In this document: positions 48,049-59,300 of the stretch, piece by piece | Position numbering within the stretch: position 1 is the stretch's first letter | Layout: every line of letters begins with the position of its first letter | Assembly (NCBI GenBank): GCA_038501195.1 | Contig: JBBPUQ010000009.1 | Span: forward strand, 1,674,001-1,738,000 | Direction of reading: 5' to 3' | DNA from: Nemania diffusa | Taxonomy: Eukaryota > Ascomycota > Sordariomycetes > Xylariales > Xylariaceae | Length of the DNA: 64,000 nt | The notes under the pieces: model-generated | Told to the model about the DNA's origin: nothing | The model's input: only the letters and a program-made list of their open reading frames with translations | The model's database searches: none | Made by a program: the position numbers and the translations under genes

Positions 48049-49622
48049 CTAAAGTTTAATGGATAAATCCCAAGCATCTAATATAACAGCGACTGCCGTG
48101 AGAATAGCAGCATATCCAACTAGTATGCCCATGCTGACTGCCGGTCCTGTATTCAATGTAGGGACCGTCATATTAACCAATCCAGTCATCAAATTGGCAA
48201 TAAGAAAGAGAGCTAGTCCGTTTCGATTGTAGGCTCGCAGTACTGTACTCGTGGCAGCCTTGTACGCGTCCTGTTCAGACTTGGCGTCGGTGGAGCTATA
48301 GAACGACGGGAAAAAGATTGTTTCTATGAGACAGCCAGCTGACAGTTGTGCTGAGTTAAACGCAGCAACCCATAGAACATAGGGGAAATTGGCTAAGCGG
48401 CGAGACACATCCAAGCCAGCGCCATAATTAAGGTTAGTTGAAAGGAAGTAGAGTATAGACCAAGCAGCAGTCCAGGTACCCATTTTGATTAGAAGGGTCC
48501 TTCGCTGAGTGGCACTACTAGAGTTGCTGTTTGAAGTGATACTCTTTGGTAGCATAAACATCCCCATATCTTGCCCGGCGAGGAAAATAGCGAGATAGCC
48601 TACAAAGCTACAGACACCCTCTCTATTCATGGAAAATAGGTCCGTCCGCGGGGCGGTAAGGATAAACGCTTTGAGAGATGTGCCCTCCAGTATGACCTGG
48701 TACGCTGCACCTAAGATAATGGCCAGACCGGCATAAGAGGGTATCACCTTGAGGGCGGATTGGGAAATGGCGACAAAAGGGGGCAGAAAGCCAAGAGTAA
48801 AGAAGAAGTTCCAGTGGACGCCATACTCGGTCACATGTTCGGCATAGTCCAGTCCCTTGACGCTGATAAGGCGCGCCACGCCCAAAACGAGCAGTGGAAG
48901 CGAGTGGCGCATAGAATAAACGAGGCGCTGGAACAAAGGGGTCGCGCGTCCCTCGGCTCTCTCTTTCAGCACGGGCCGAGCAGCCACAATGCCAGCCGAA
49001 AAGACAAACGATCCTACGCCCAAGTCCATCAATGACGTGCCCCAGGTCTCGACCTTAGCAAAGCGGCGGGGAAATATTCTGAAATCAACTGCTAGTATAG
49101 CAAGACACGTCAAGACTAGTAATGATCCCCGATATGTCGTTAAGAATGGTTTCATAGACAAGGTGCTCAGGGCACTCTCGACTTTGTTCTGGGCTTGGGC
49201 GGCCGGAGGGAGCTTCGGCTTCTTCTTTCTCGCCACGGCATGGTTCGGAGAGAGCGCATAGACAAATATGGCAGGCGAAATGAAGAGGCCACAGAGAAGC
49301 AACGGTGTATTCGCGTAAAGGGTTATGGCAAGCAAAGAACCAAGGACGTTGAGGAGGAAGTCGATGAGGAAGCTCAGGGGCTTGTATGGCGTGAAGAAAG
49401 ACTGTCGAGACTGAAGGACGGACCATAGAATGAATGCGACCTGCATTTCTCACAGATTAGCTCTTAGCCCAAGAAATAACCACAAACATATGTGCACCGG
49501 TCATAGTCATAGCGTACAGGTCCTGCTGCCGTGACATAGTTGATCTCAGAGATTGAGCCTCCTGAGAGATTGGACACGAAGTCCTCCTTCAGCTGTTTGT
49601 AGCTCGTCGCGTCGCTAGCCAT
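48049..49622 (-). CDS. GWT1: GPI-anchor inositol acyltransferase Gwt1
   Basis: Exons 49622-49518 and 49440-48049; 1497 nt, 498 residues. The first exon reads [20 protein letters not shown] ... [10 protein letters not shown] and joins to [16 protein letters not shown], exactly the Gwt1/PIG-W N-terminus (YKxxKExFVSxLxGGSIxEI). The rest is a polytopic membrane protein with about 12-13 hydrophobic helices. It includes the family blocks [52 protein letters not shown] and LANFPYVLW. It acylates the inositol of GlcN-PI in the endoplasmic reticulum, an early step of GPI-anchor synthesis and so needed for cell-wall mannoproteins. The length is usual for fungi. The intron of 77 nt is GTACGC ... GCAG. 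Confidence 0.96.
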
Positions 49623-50835
49623 TGCGATTGCAGTTGTGTAGGTTCAGGGAGAGCTATAACGAATGAGACGGGAACATCGCGATAGAGACAACGAGGTCGA
49701 AAGTAAAGGGAGGCGCGCAAGGATTTTTTTGGCCAGATCTCAATCGCATGAGACGAATAGCTCTGAGTAGCTACCTGTGTGGCAGCTTACAATAAACCTA
49801 CGCAGGCATCAAAGTGTGGGGTCTTTTGCGCGCTACAGAATATCCACCTACTTGGTAAACAGGTAGGGTTTAGAGGCATTTACCGCTATACAGAGGCACC
49901 TAATTCCACATAGAGCCGGAATACAGAATATACCCACAACGTACTTAAGGTAACACGAATGACCAACCTTACAACTCACTCATTTGTCTTCATCATATAT
50001 CATAGCACTGCCACAGAAACGGTTACGCGTACGATTGAGTTTATGATCTCATCATGATGTAGCTTACCGGCTGGCTTGTCTGAAACTGACTATCACATAT
50101 GGCCTCAGTAATAGTATCAATGTCTTTTGTACCGCGTTGATTCCAATATGAATCTTGATACAACGCTGAGAATAGACAAGGACAGACGGTACACTGGCTG
50201 ACTATAAGAGACGGAGTTTCTGTTGACGGTCTCGACTGATCTAATCAGTCGAAGTCCTAGCCCTTAGGCACAAATGCTCTGGAACTAACTATACGAGCGC
50301 AAACCGAGGCGTGGCAATCCTGTAATCTTTGTCAAGCAAACCAGTTGTCGAAGAGGCGAAGTAGCATCTCGAGCTAATTTATTGTCTTCCATGCCTGGAT
50401 GCCTGGCTGGAGCCTCGATCCTTTCACTCAATCTGGCACATCAAAGTCACGGAGAATGGCCCTTTGTCTAGGTTGCGTGTGAGCTTCCCACGAGCTCGTC
50501 AGACATCCACTCTCTTCCACCTTTCTGTAGGCGTTGGTTGCCGATTCAATCGGGACGGATTTCGCGACATTTGGACATCGAGATGCCTTGATATTCTTTG
50601 ACTCAATTGGTACCCCCTCCCTTCCTTTCACCAACCCGCGATAAGACGACTCAAAAGCGTCGCATTGCGTTTGCATGGACTTTCTAAGCCCTTCATTCCA
50701 TAAAGCCCAACTTCGCGCGGCTGTTCTGTAGCCACACCCACGGTAATACGATTCGCACGCTGCCCTGCATTCGAACAATTGCGCGTATTTTAATAAGTTA
50801 ATCTATCAAGCCCATCTTGTTTCCCTCGTATCCCA
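49623..50835. other. Intergenic, one doubtful antisense frame
   Basis: Upstream regions of Gwt1 (-) and the next gene (+), which are divergent. A minus-strand frame at about 50,428-50,778 reads like a small Cys-containing protein with internal similarity (ESYYRGC, ESSYRGL), but it has no ATG at its start and a TAG closes it upstream. I do not call it a gene. Confidence 0.5.
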
Positions 50836-52116
50836 ATGTCGACCAATGTGAACTCGCAGGGACGACCAGCTCTCGCGCCATTATGGACGAACTACGAGAG
50901 CTTTGGCCGTCCATCAGCAGTAGCTTTCCGCACTGCGCAGGGCCCATTGTCGTCACCATCTCCCCTGTCTCCGGGCAGTCTTCCGAGCTCTATGTATCCA
51001 ACTTCCACACGAAGGAAGAGCCGAGCCTTACTTGATACTCCCGCTCACAAAATTAGCCCCTCGAGTATATCAAGTCCTAGGCCACTCGTGCCCATCGAAG
51101 GACACTCACCATTAGTATCCAAGCTTGAAGAGGTTAGCTTGCAGCTCGTAGACGCGGCCACTTCTCCCTCGGCTGCGGAGGGAGAGTTGGGGGAGGCGCA
51201 GGCACGCCGCGCACTTCTACCTCGGGAAGAATATGGCAACATGGCCACAGCTGATGCCTTTGTCATCGCGCGCTCGATACGTCGACATGATAGTCCCAAG
51301 GCTGAGACTTCACCCGTATTCTGGGAGCGAGAACCGCCAAAGGCTAAGCCTCATCGCTTGACATTACGGGCTATTATTCGACCGAGAGCCCTGGGGAGAC
51401 ACACTTTCCTGATTCAACGGAACCTTGATATCGACGAGTTACGAGCGACCGCCTTGGCAGGGGCTTCAGATAAATCTCAGCAAAACGTATCGCCATCCAA
51501 AGCTAACCGTAGGCCCCTGCCAGTGCCAGCAAAATGGTCATCAAGTAGCAGACGACCTAGCGCAGGGCTGTCATCGCCACAAGCTGAAAGATTCTCAAAG
51601 AAGATGCCGAATTCCCTAGGCTATGATAAACTGATACGAGACGCAAAGACTGTTCCCGTTCGTACGTATTTTTCCCTTTTGCTTTCTGTCTAGATGAGCC
51701 ATTAATGTTTCGTTTCAACCGGTCCACAACCACCCTCCCCTCCTCCTCCAAGGTTATCATGCTATAGCCCACTGTTTTCTGTAGTTTTTCTTGGCATGCC
51801 AGTACCTCAGATGGAAGGCCTTGCAGGCGGTGAGGTATAGTCAGTTATAAGTGCCGTTTCGAGAACCTTGCAACCGGCTCTAGCACAAAGCCTCGAGATC
51901 TAACTTCCTATAACAGATACCCATTACGCAATCTCCAAACTCCCTGCACTCGCGGCATTGCTCACCTCTGGCCATGTTCATAGCGGCGATGTAGTCTATC
52001 TTCCGGTGCCACATGCGGAGTCCTGGCCCCAGACAGTTCGCTATGTTTACACGGGCGAGGGCGAACTGACCGCTGCTATGCGCGAAAATATCAACTATTT
52101 AGGTGGAAGTGCATGA
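50836..52116 (+). CDS. Conserved-looking fungal protein of unknown function
   Basis: Exons 50836-51661 and 51917-52116; 1026 nt, 341 residues. The first 240 residues are Ser/Pro/Arg-rich and look disordered (SSPSPLSPGSLPSS), apart from a short ordered-looking part (LVSKLEEVSLQLVDA; HRLTLRAIIRPRALGRHTFL). The C-terminus is compact: HYAISKLPALAALLTSGHV, GDVVYLPVPHAESW, TVRYVYTGEGEL, ENINYLGG. The YVYTG and ENI...L phrases recall the second half of a BTB/POZ fold, but this is a weak likeness. The 255-nt intron has a strong donor GTACGT, acceptor AACAG, and is unusually long for this window; a small extra exon within it cannot be excluded. Without this intron the frame stops after 285 codons and the ordered end is lost. 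Confidence 0.7.
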
Positions 52117-53815
52117 CGGGGCCCCTAGGCCCACGATAATTCAAGTATTTCGGATTTCGGATTGGTCTCGATAGAGAGCGGTTAAGGCAGTCTCTAGAGT
52201 GTAAATAGGTTACTGAAATGTAGTATTTGTCAAATAATATATGCCACGGCTTGTTTGCCACCAGCCAGCGACGTTCTAAATCATACTAGTTACTTGATAA
52301 GTTCTTATTTGATATCTCTTAGCATATCGGATCTAAACATTAGGCTTAAACGTACGTAGTGGGCGCTGATATCAGATCGTGCTCTACAAGGCGCCGAGGC
52401 GGTTAACGGCGAGGTTGGGTTAGCGGCTAGGAAAGTTCCGATACCTGCCAAAAAGTGGTAAGTCTACGTACGTAACACAGCCCCGCTCCGCTCCGTCTTC
52501 ACAACGCTTAACCCCGGAATTCTTTCACGCGATGTCGTGATCAACCCACCTACTCTATATCTGAAGATGATGATACTGGTCAACTGAACATTGATTGCAT
52601 ATTCGCCTCATGCCCGCGAGCGGCGGCAGGGTTTACCGTGCAGAAAACCAGTCAAACGGGTCACAAGTATAGGCAGGTGGTAGATATGATCCATGATACA
52701 ACAGCTATGCGTAGCGCACAGTCGAGTTAATATCTAAAGTAGCGCGCGAAGGGGGCCCGTATAATAGCCCACAGGCCCAGGACGGGAGTTGATAGGGTGG
52801 GACCCCCTTGCTCGGGCTCGCCCATAGCTGAACGGTAGTAAGGAGGCCCCTCACAAGTTTATCTAGATGTGGTAGGTAGGTTGTTGAACATACCGATTCA
52901 CATGCCAATGAGGATGCTATGCGTCAGGAACGGAAAAAAAAAGGTGGAAGCGAATCTGCCTACGCATACATACTAAGGAAGTATAATGCATCCCCCCCGG
53001 CGGTAGTATCCTCGACTAGGTACTCAACTTGCCTGCCCTTTACATAGACGGCGATTAGGCTAGATAGACGCGCCGGGCTCGTTTCGGTGATTGAGCGTGG
53101 TGAAACCGTCGATCTGCAGTCAGACTACCCCCCCTCTTTCTATCCTCGTCGTCCTCGTTGCGGCGCTCTATTGGGCGATAAGGGTTCTCGCGAGTCACGT
53201 TAATTCCACCAATAGGTAAACCGACTTTCTCGGCTCAATATCATGTGTTTCTGGTTTGATTCGGTTTGTGTTTTTTGTTTGCCTTGCTTATACGTACATA
53301 CATACTCGTGCGTTTAATGTGGGTTTCGTTGATGGATGGTGGACTGACGGACTGAACCGCCTAGGTCTCAAGATAAAGATAAGGCAGAATAAATAAGGGC
53401 GATTTTGATTGCGTGCTAGATAGATTAGGTAGATAGGGTGGGTGGTGGATAGGGTCGTTTGAATTGCCCGTAGGGGTTACGGCAGGTTGCATACGTGCGT
53501 GAGGGAAATAACCAGGCAGACCAGCCACTAACGAGGGGTTTCCTTGTGCATACCTCTAGGTGTAGGTAGGTAGGTACACGCTATACATATGTACTGTAGA
53601 TAGATGATATACGGTACCTACTTCAATTCTCGGAAGCTACCTAGTTATTTACGTATCTGGCCCAAAAAAAAACCACCCCAAGAAAATTAAAGATTGAAGC
53701 AATAGGATCGTAACCAAGCCTCGCCGAGCAAGCCCCCTCCGGGATATTTCTTCTTGGCGGAGATCTCGCAAAGCTTATTTCGACTGCCATGAGCAGTCCC
53801 GGCCGCGGGAGGCGT

Positions 53816-53920
53816 TGCTTGGTATTCTTGGTGTTTCTTGGGGCGTCTTGGGCTTGTCTTGGAGTGTCCTGGAGTGTCTTAGGTGTTTCTTGGAGTGATG
53901 CTTGGTATTCTTGGCCGCAG
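53816..53920. repeat. TCTTGG minisatellite
   Basis: Eight or more copies of a roughly 10-base unit (TGTCTTGGAG, TGTTTCTTGG, TATTCTTGG) follow each other. One frame over it is open for 73 codons with repeated SW/LG residues, which reflects the repeat and not a protein. Confidence 0.75.
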
Positions 53921-54592
53921 CCTGGCCCCGACCTTGGCCGGTCAGACTGGAGAAGAAGGCGGGAGAAAGGTGGGTTTAGTCAGATGTTACAGTCCCCCTC
54001 GCGTCTTTGATTGATTAGTTGATTGACAGTGCAAGCATAGCTGATTGATATGATAATCAGGGAGTGTATAGTGCCCATTTCCATCTCCCAGTGCTGATAA
54101 GAATGGGCGCCTGATGCGACCTTCCCATTTTGCTTGGCTGGGCCGGAGATTTCTTAGACGACCCTCGGATTAATCCGTACGTATGTCGTGCAGATCAGTG
54201 GCAGTTCAGTGCCACTTAGGCTAGCATCGCTATCGCGCCCGTCAGGGTAGAGAGTCAGGGTAGAGAGGCAGCCGCCCCAGATCTTGTCATGTCGGCTCTC
54301 TCGTCCGGGTCTCCTGCTGGAAATGGCTAGGGACATCCCACTCTCCCAGCGCTCGTGGCCTCGACACATCACCAGCCGAACGGGCCAAGAATATCTTCTC
54401 GGAAGGTGATGATGCTCTCGCCCTCGCGCGCGCGCGCCCTGCCTGTATCGAGCCCGCAATCTCGATGCCACTCAGCACTCAGCGCGCCAGCAAAAGACCA
54501 TTCCGGCATCATGGTTCGCGCGAATGGGTTACCCAGTTGAGTGAGCGCTCGCTCGTCCAGCCTCCATCGTCGCGATCAACATGTCCATCGTC

Positions 54593-54600
54593 TATAAAGG
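54593..54600 (+). promoter_or_regulatory. TATA-like box of the eqolisin gene
   Basis: TATAAAGG lies 129 bases before the start codon, in otherwise G/C-rich DNA. Secreted-protease genes of fungi often have such a box. The transcription start cannot be seen from sequence. Confidence 0.5.
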
Positions 54601-54721
54601 GACCATCCCGCAGCTCTGTCATGTTGATCCTTTCCCTCATCATCGGCCCATTCACTGGAAATCCCACCGGCACTCCCCTGATCATCTCGTCCCTTTGCTG
54701 CATCTACCCTAGCTCGTCACC

Positions 54722-55719
54722 ATGAAGACCGCTGCTATCCTTGCCGCCGGCGCTCTGCTCGCCACTAGCGCCTTCGCTGCCCCTGGAACTGAGGCTCGTT
54801 GGGCTAACCACGCCGAGCGCCGTGCTGGCCGTGCCGGCCGCCGATCGGGCTTCAAGCTCCCTGCTGAGGAGAACGGCCTCGAGGCCGTCAACGGAACCGA
54901 CAGGAACGTCGAGTACTCGTCCAACTGGGCCGGTGCCGTCCTAAGCAGCACTGGTTTCACCTCCGTCGTCGGCACTATCATTGTGCCCACCCCCAAGGCC
55001 TCCGGCAAGTCTGCCTCTGCCTCCGCTTGGGTCGGTATCGATGGCGAGTACGTATTCCTGAGTCTCATTTCCCCTTTCGGCGAAGGCCTTGCCCCCTAGA
55101 ACGAGCTGCATCTTTACCACAAGCCGTAATTGCTGACACCTGCTTTTCTCACAGCACCTGCGGCACTGCCATCCTACAGACCGGCATGGACTTCACCGTC
55201 AGCTCCTCCGGCGCCGTCTCATACGATGCCTGGTACGAGTGGTACCCTGACTACGCCTACGACTTCACGGGCTTCTCCGTCAAGGCCGGCGACGAGGTCA
55301 AGATCACAGTGGTATGTCCTTCTCCTCCTGCTGTCTACCCCCCAACGAACCCCCTGAACCAGCGAGCACATGTCAGCTAACACGCTTGAACCACACAGAC
55401 CGCCTCCTCCAAGGCCGCCGGCACTGCCACGCTCCAGAACCTGACCACGGGCAAGAGCATCTCCCACTCCTTCAGCAACGAGAAGAACCAGCTGTGCGAG
55501 TACGACGCCGAGTGGATCGTCGAGGACTACGAGTCGGGCGGCTCGCTCGTCACCTTCGCCAACTTCGACTCCGTCACCTTCACCTCCGCCTCCGCCGTCA
55601 AGAGCGGCGCCACCGTCGGCGTCACCGGCGCCAGCATCCTCGACATCAAGCAGGGCAGCTCCGTCCTCACCTCCTGCAGCACCTCGGGCTCCAGCACCGT
55701 CACCTGCAGCTACGTCTAA
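54722..55719 (+). CDS. Secreted eqolisin peptidase (family G1)
   Basis: Exons 54722-55047, 55155-55311, 55399-55719; 804 nt, 267 residues. Signal peptide MKTAAILAAGALLATSAFA (1-19), then a basic propeptide with RRAGRAGRRS, a likely processing region. The mature part has the G1 signature: YSSNWAGAVL, AWVGIDGDTCGTAILQTG (catalytic Gln117), YDAWYEWYPDYAYDF, and AEWIVEDYE (catalytic Glu199, by comparison with scytalido- and aspergilloglutamic peptidases). Two Asn-X-Thr sites are present. Family members are acid-active, pepstatin-insensitive secreted endopeptidases used in nutrition or host-tissue breakdown. Codon use is strongly C/G-ending, a mark of high expression in fungi. Introns are 107 and 87 nt with GT-AG ends. 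No sign of damage. Confidence 0.95.
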
Positions 55720-56310
55720 GTCAGCAAAGGCCTAGTATTTCGGGGATGACACGTCGTGTAGAGAGGGGTTAGTGACTTGGATAGGTATAGGGGTCTTGAA
55801 TAGCGCACCTAACAGTACTGGTTGATTCTCATCCATGTGAAATAGGGCACCTAGCCAGATATAACCATATATTCCTTACTACTATATATATCAACCCTTC
55901 CAACGTTCATGCCCGCCATTTAGCAGGTGATGTTCCTATAGCAACTTCGCAGGGAACCTAGTCCCACTGTGAGCCATGGTATATAGGTCAGATGATAGAG
56001 GCTTGATAGGCCAGCAGTCATAGATTACTGAACCTGGGCTAAGAATTCTTTCTCAGCCATGGCGCTAAATCGCAGGTGCGCATCTATTCCACTAAGGCTT
56101 TCTCGACGACAGTTAGGCACATAGGAAAACACATCTGAGTACCAAAAATAAAACAAGTTTTATATTGCCATTGTTACTTTCAACTCCTTGTCAATGCTCG
56201 CTAACCTCATTAGGCAGTACAGTACAGAACTTTAAGCCTTCGCGAATATGTCCATCCTTTGCCTAGCCCGCCATGATGCTTCAATATATGCCGATGCTCT
56301 GTGTACAGCA
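55720..56310. other. Intergenic between convergent genes
   Basis: 3' flanks of the peptidase and of Rif1. Somewhat AT-rich; an AATAAAAC phrase at about 56,146 is the only polyadenylation-like signal noticed. No gene. Confidence 0.5.
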
Positions 56311-59300
56311 TCACCGACTCCTCCTCTCTGCCTCATACAATTCCTTTTTAATGTCCATAAACATATCCTCGATCTTGTACACATCTTCTCGAGACAGTGT
56401 GGCTGTTCGTAGTCCTTCGAGACTATCTCTTAGTGAAGCTGCAATCCTCTCCACTGCCGACTGTCCCACTCGCGGCGTTATGATATTCTCCGTATTGTCG
56501 GGCGGTTTGGACTCTAGCGTGTTGAACTCCTCCATTCCTTCATTGTCGTCTATTATTTCAGCCTCGCTTAAATCAGGAGATGGGGCAGTATCGTCGCTAG
56601 TAAAGTGCTCGTAATTATCAACCTCGGATTGCTGTGATGCTTCCGTGATCAGCTGAAGGTTCACTGCCGCAGTATCTGAGTCCATGCCATCCTCATCCAA
56701 TTCCAAAGGTTCCAGAGACGATTGATCATTAGGATTGTAGGAGAGGTCTGGTGAACCCTGCAAACACGTAGGCGAAACTTCGTCGCTAATTTTTTCTCCC
56801 TCGATAATTTCGCCACCGTTAATAAGCGATGTATCCGACACGGGAGCTAGTTGTTCGTGATGAACAAGTGGCACCTGGCTATGCATTATTGTATCAGCAT
56901 CATTTCCGTCTATTCGCATACCACGCCTGTGTCTTTTGCCGCTGGTATTCTGTCTTTTGTCAGGTACCCGTTTCCGCTTTTTGGATTTCTTTCCCGCTGA
57001 TTGGGAGTCATCAGTTTCGGTATCAGCTAGCATCATAACCGGTGGTAACTCGCCGCTTTGACTTATGCTCGGGGAATTCTGCCTTTCCAGGCCGGTCTGA
57101 ACGGTGATGCACTCCATAGTATTCCTATCCCTGTGGGCCTTTTCAGGAGATGCTGTGTCATAATCAGGGAGCGGCTCACACTTCCTAGAGTCGAGCTCGA
57201 TAACAAGGCGAGCCATGCTACGCTCTTCACCGTCGCTCATTTCAAATGAGCGGTCCTGAAACTTGCACTCAACTTCTTCATTCGGATTTGGTAATACAAT
57301 GCCAGCGCCACGACTCGCTAGTCTCTGAGCTAGAGGGCTGGTTACTGCGTCAACGAATACCTCGTTATCTGACGATGGTGTTTTTTCGGCCTTTGAAGGG
57401 CCAAAATTGGCTAGTGCCTCTAGTCGTTGAATCATTGGGCTAGCTATAGACCGATTTTGTCCTACTTCTTGGTTCGGGTCTGATAAGAATCTACGAGTCA
57501 CGGCTACTATAGAGCCGTGCGTGCTGGAACTATCCTGCTGGTTTGTGACGGATTCTACACCAGTATTAATAGCACCCCCCTGCGATTCTAGGTGCTCGCT
57601 TGGGGGCTGAGTGTCAACCCTCGAGACAGGGGACCCAGAGATCGGCGACGACGTTATAGGCATGTCGTCCAGCATACGAGTATCCCGTGAATGTGACTTC
57701 ATCTCAGGAAGAAGGTTCCGTCTCGGCTCAGGTGGGGATGAAGGAACATCGTCGATCATGTCATGGTCCTCATCGATCATCGACTGCTGACCACGTCGGG
57801 GTGTTGGGGTTGAGGACACATAATCAAAGCTACGAGTAGCTTTAGGAGTCGCTGATCGATCAGTGGTAGGTGATTGGACTATGCTAGACTGCTGTGCGGA
57901 AGCTGGACGACAAGAGGAAGGGGATATCTCTTTGTCCTTTTCGGGGCTGGATCGGATAGTCGGTAGGAGTACTGCGTTCTCTAATTGCCGTTGGCGGACT
58001 TCCTTTTGTCGATCAGTAAGTATTTGCGATTCAAGGGCTCGATTAGACGGCGAAGATTCTTCGATAGTAGCAAATTGAATTTGGGAATCATCATGACGTA
58101 GCTTCGGCGTCCCGTTACGTTTAGTTGACCTTGTTGACCTTGTTGATCTAGAATGAGAAGATCCTTGTAGATCTTGAGCCTTGTTGAAACCAGATTGCAG
58201 AGTTTGTTTTGACCTAGGAGTCTCCAAATGTCCAGACGACGCCGGTAGGTTCAAAGCAGAGTCCCTCGTTTGCCCAAGTTTGCCGGAGGATGTCATGACA
58301 TCTAAGTCATCCTGCGAATCCACGAACAGGGGCAGAGAATTGTTAGTATCGCAAGTCGAAATGTCCAACCCAGGTAGTGCAATATCGACGTAAGGCCGGA
58401 GAGAAAGCAACACATCTCTTAAAGTGACCGGATACTGAATCTCACTGGCGTTCTCAAAACTTCGATTCCACAAAGATACAGCACTATTAACGATGTGTCT
58501 GTGTTTTGACTTGAATGCGCAGCAAAGCAACTGCTCAATCGTATCAAGCTGGAAATTCTCAAGAGTCGTTTCGAGAAAGAGATTGCAAATTCTGTCCCAT
58601 AATAATTTGACCTGTGTCTGTTAATAACACTCAATAACATGCATAAGAGGGGTAGGTTCAAAACATACGGCTTGAGCTACTGTCGAACGTTGCCTGCTGC
58701 CATACCGCTCATCCGTGTCCTGGATCCATGGTCCTAAACCTTGCTGTAGCTGTACTAAAGATTTGAAGACAAGAACTTGGTAAGATCGTGACAAAAAATT
58801 AGATGTCTCTGTAATAAGGGAGAAAAGGATTTCATCGTCGATGCTATCCACGGCTGTGTAAGATAACTCAAGAAGACGGGAAGTAAGTCGGTAGAGATGA
58901 TCAAACGGATCAAATGAAGCTGACCTAATCCCAGCTACAGTGGTCCCCCACAGACGGCGCCTAGCAGCATCAAGGGCTTGTCGATCTCGAGGTTGTTTCG
59001 CATTACTCATTAACTGCACGCCACATTTATAAATATTAGGGCTTTTTGTATTTGTCTCGTGTGTAAAACTCTCGAAGACAGCCTTGGCTAGTGGTTCTAT
59101 GACCGCAACCGAGCAACCTGCTTCACCGCTGAGCTCGGTGGCTTGTCCGACCACGAAACGAAAGAGCGATAGCCATTGAGGCCATGGTAGATTCGATGTA
59201 TGGCTGATTCCCTTTTCAAGATGCTTTACTATGTCGCGGAAATCATGGCCAATCGGAGACTGACTGGTTGAATCAGTCGATAAATAGCTAGACTGGCTAC

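Larger units (their letters stand above)
52117..54721. other. Long intergenic region upstream of the peptidase
   Basis: 2.6 kb without a supportable gene. It contains AGGTAGGTAG/TAGGTACC-type motifs (53,567-53,645), a CTTGG minisatellite (53,816-53,920), a (CG)n run near 54,427 and a TATA-like box. The last 500 bases are G/C-rich like the peptidase gene. The length and the simple repeats would fit a large regulatory region. Confidence 0.6.

Noticed and set aside
53789..54010. 73-codon frame with repeated SW/LG residues
   Set aside because: It reflects the TCTTGG minisatellite.
54154..54703. Several overlapping frames just before the peptidase gene
   Set aside because: G/C-rich promoter sequence opens them; none has a family likeness.
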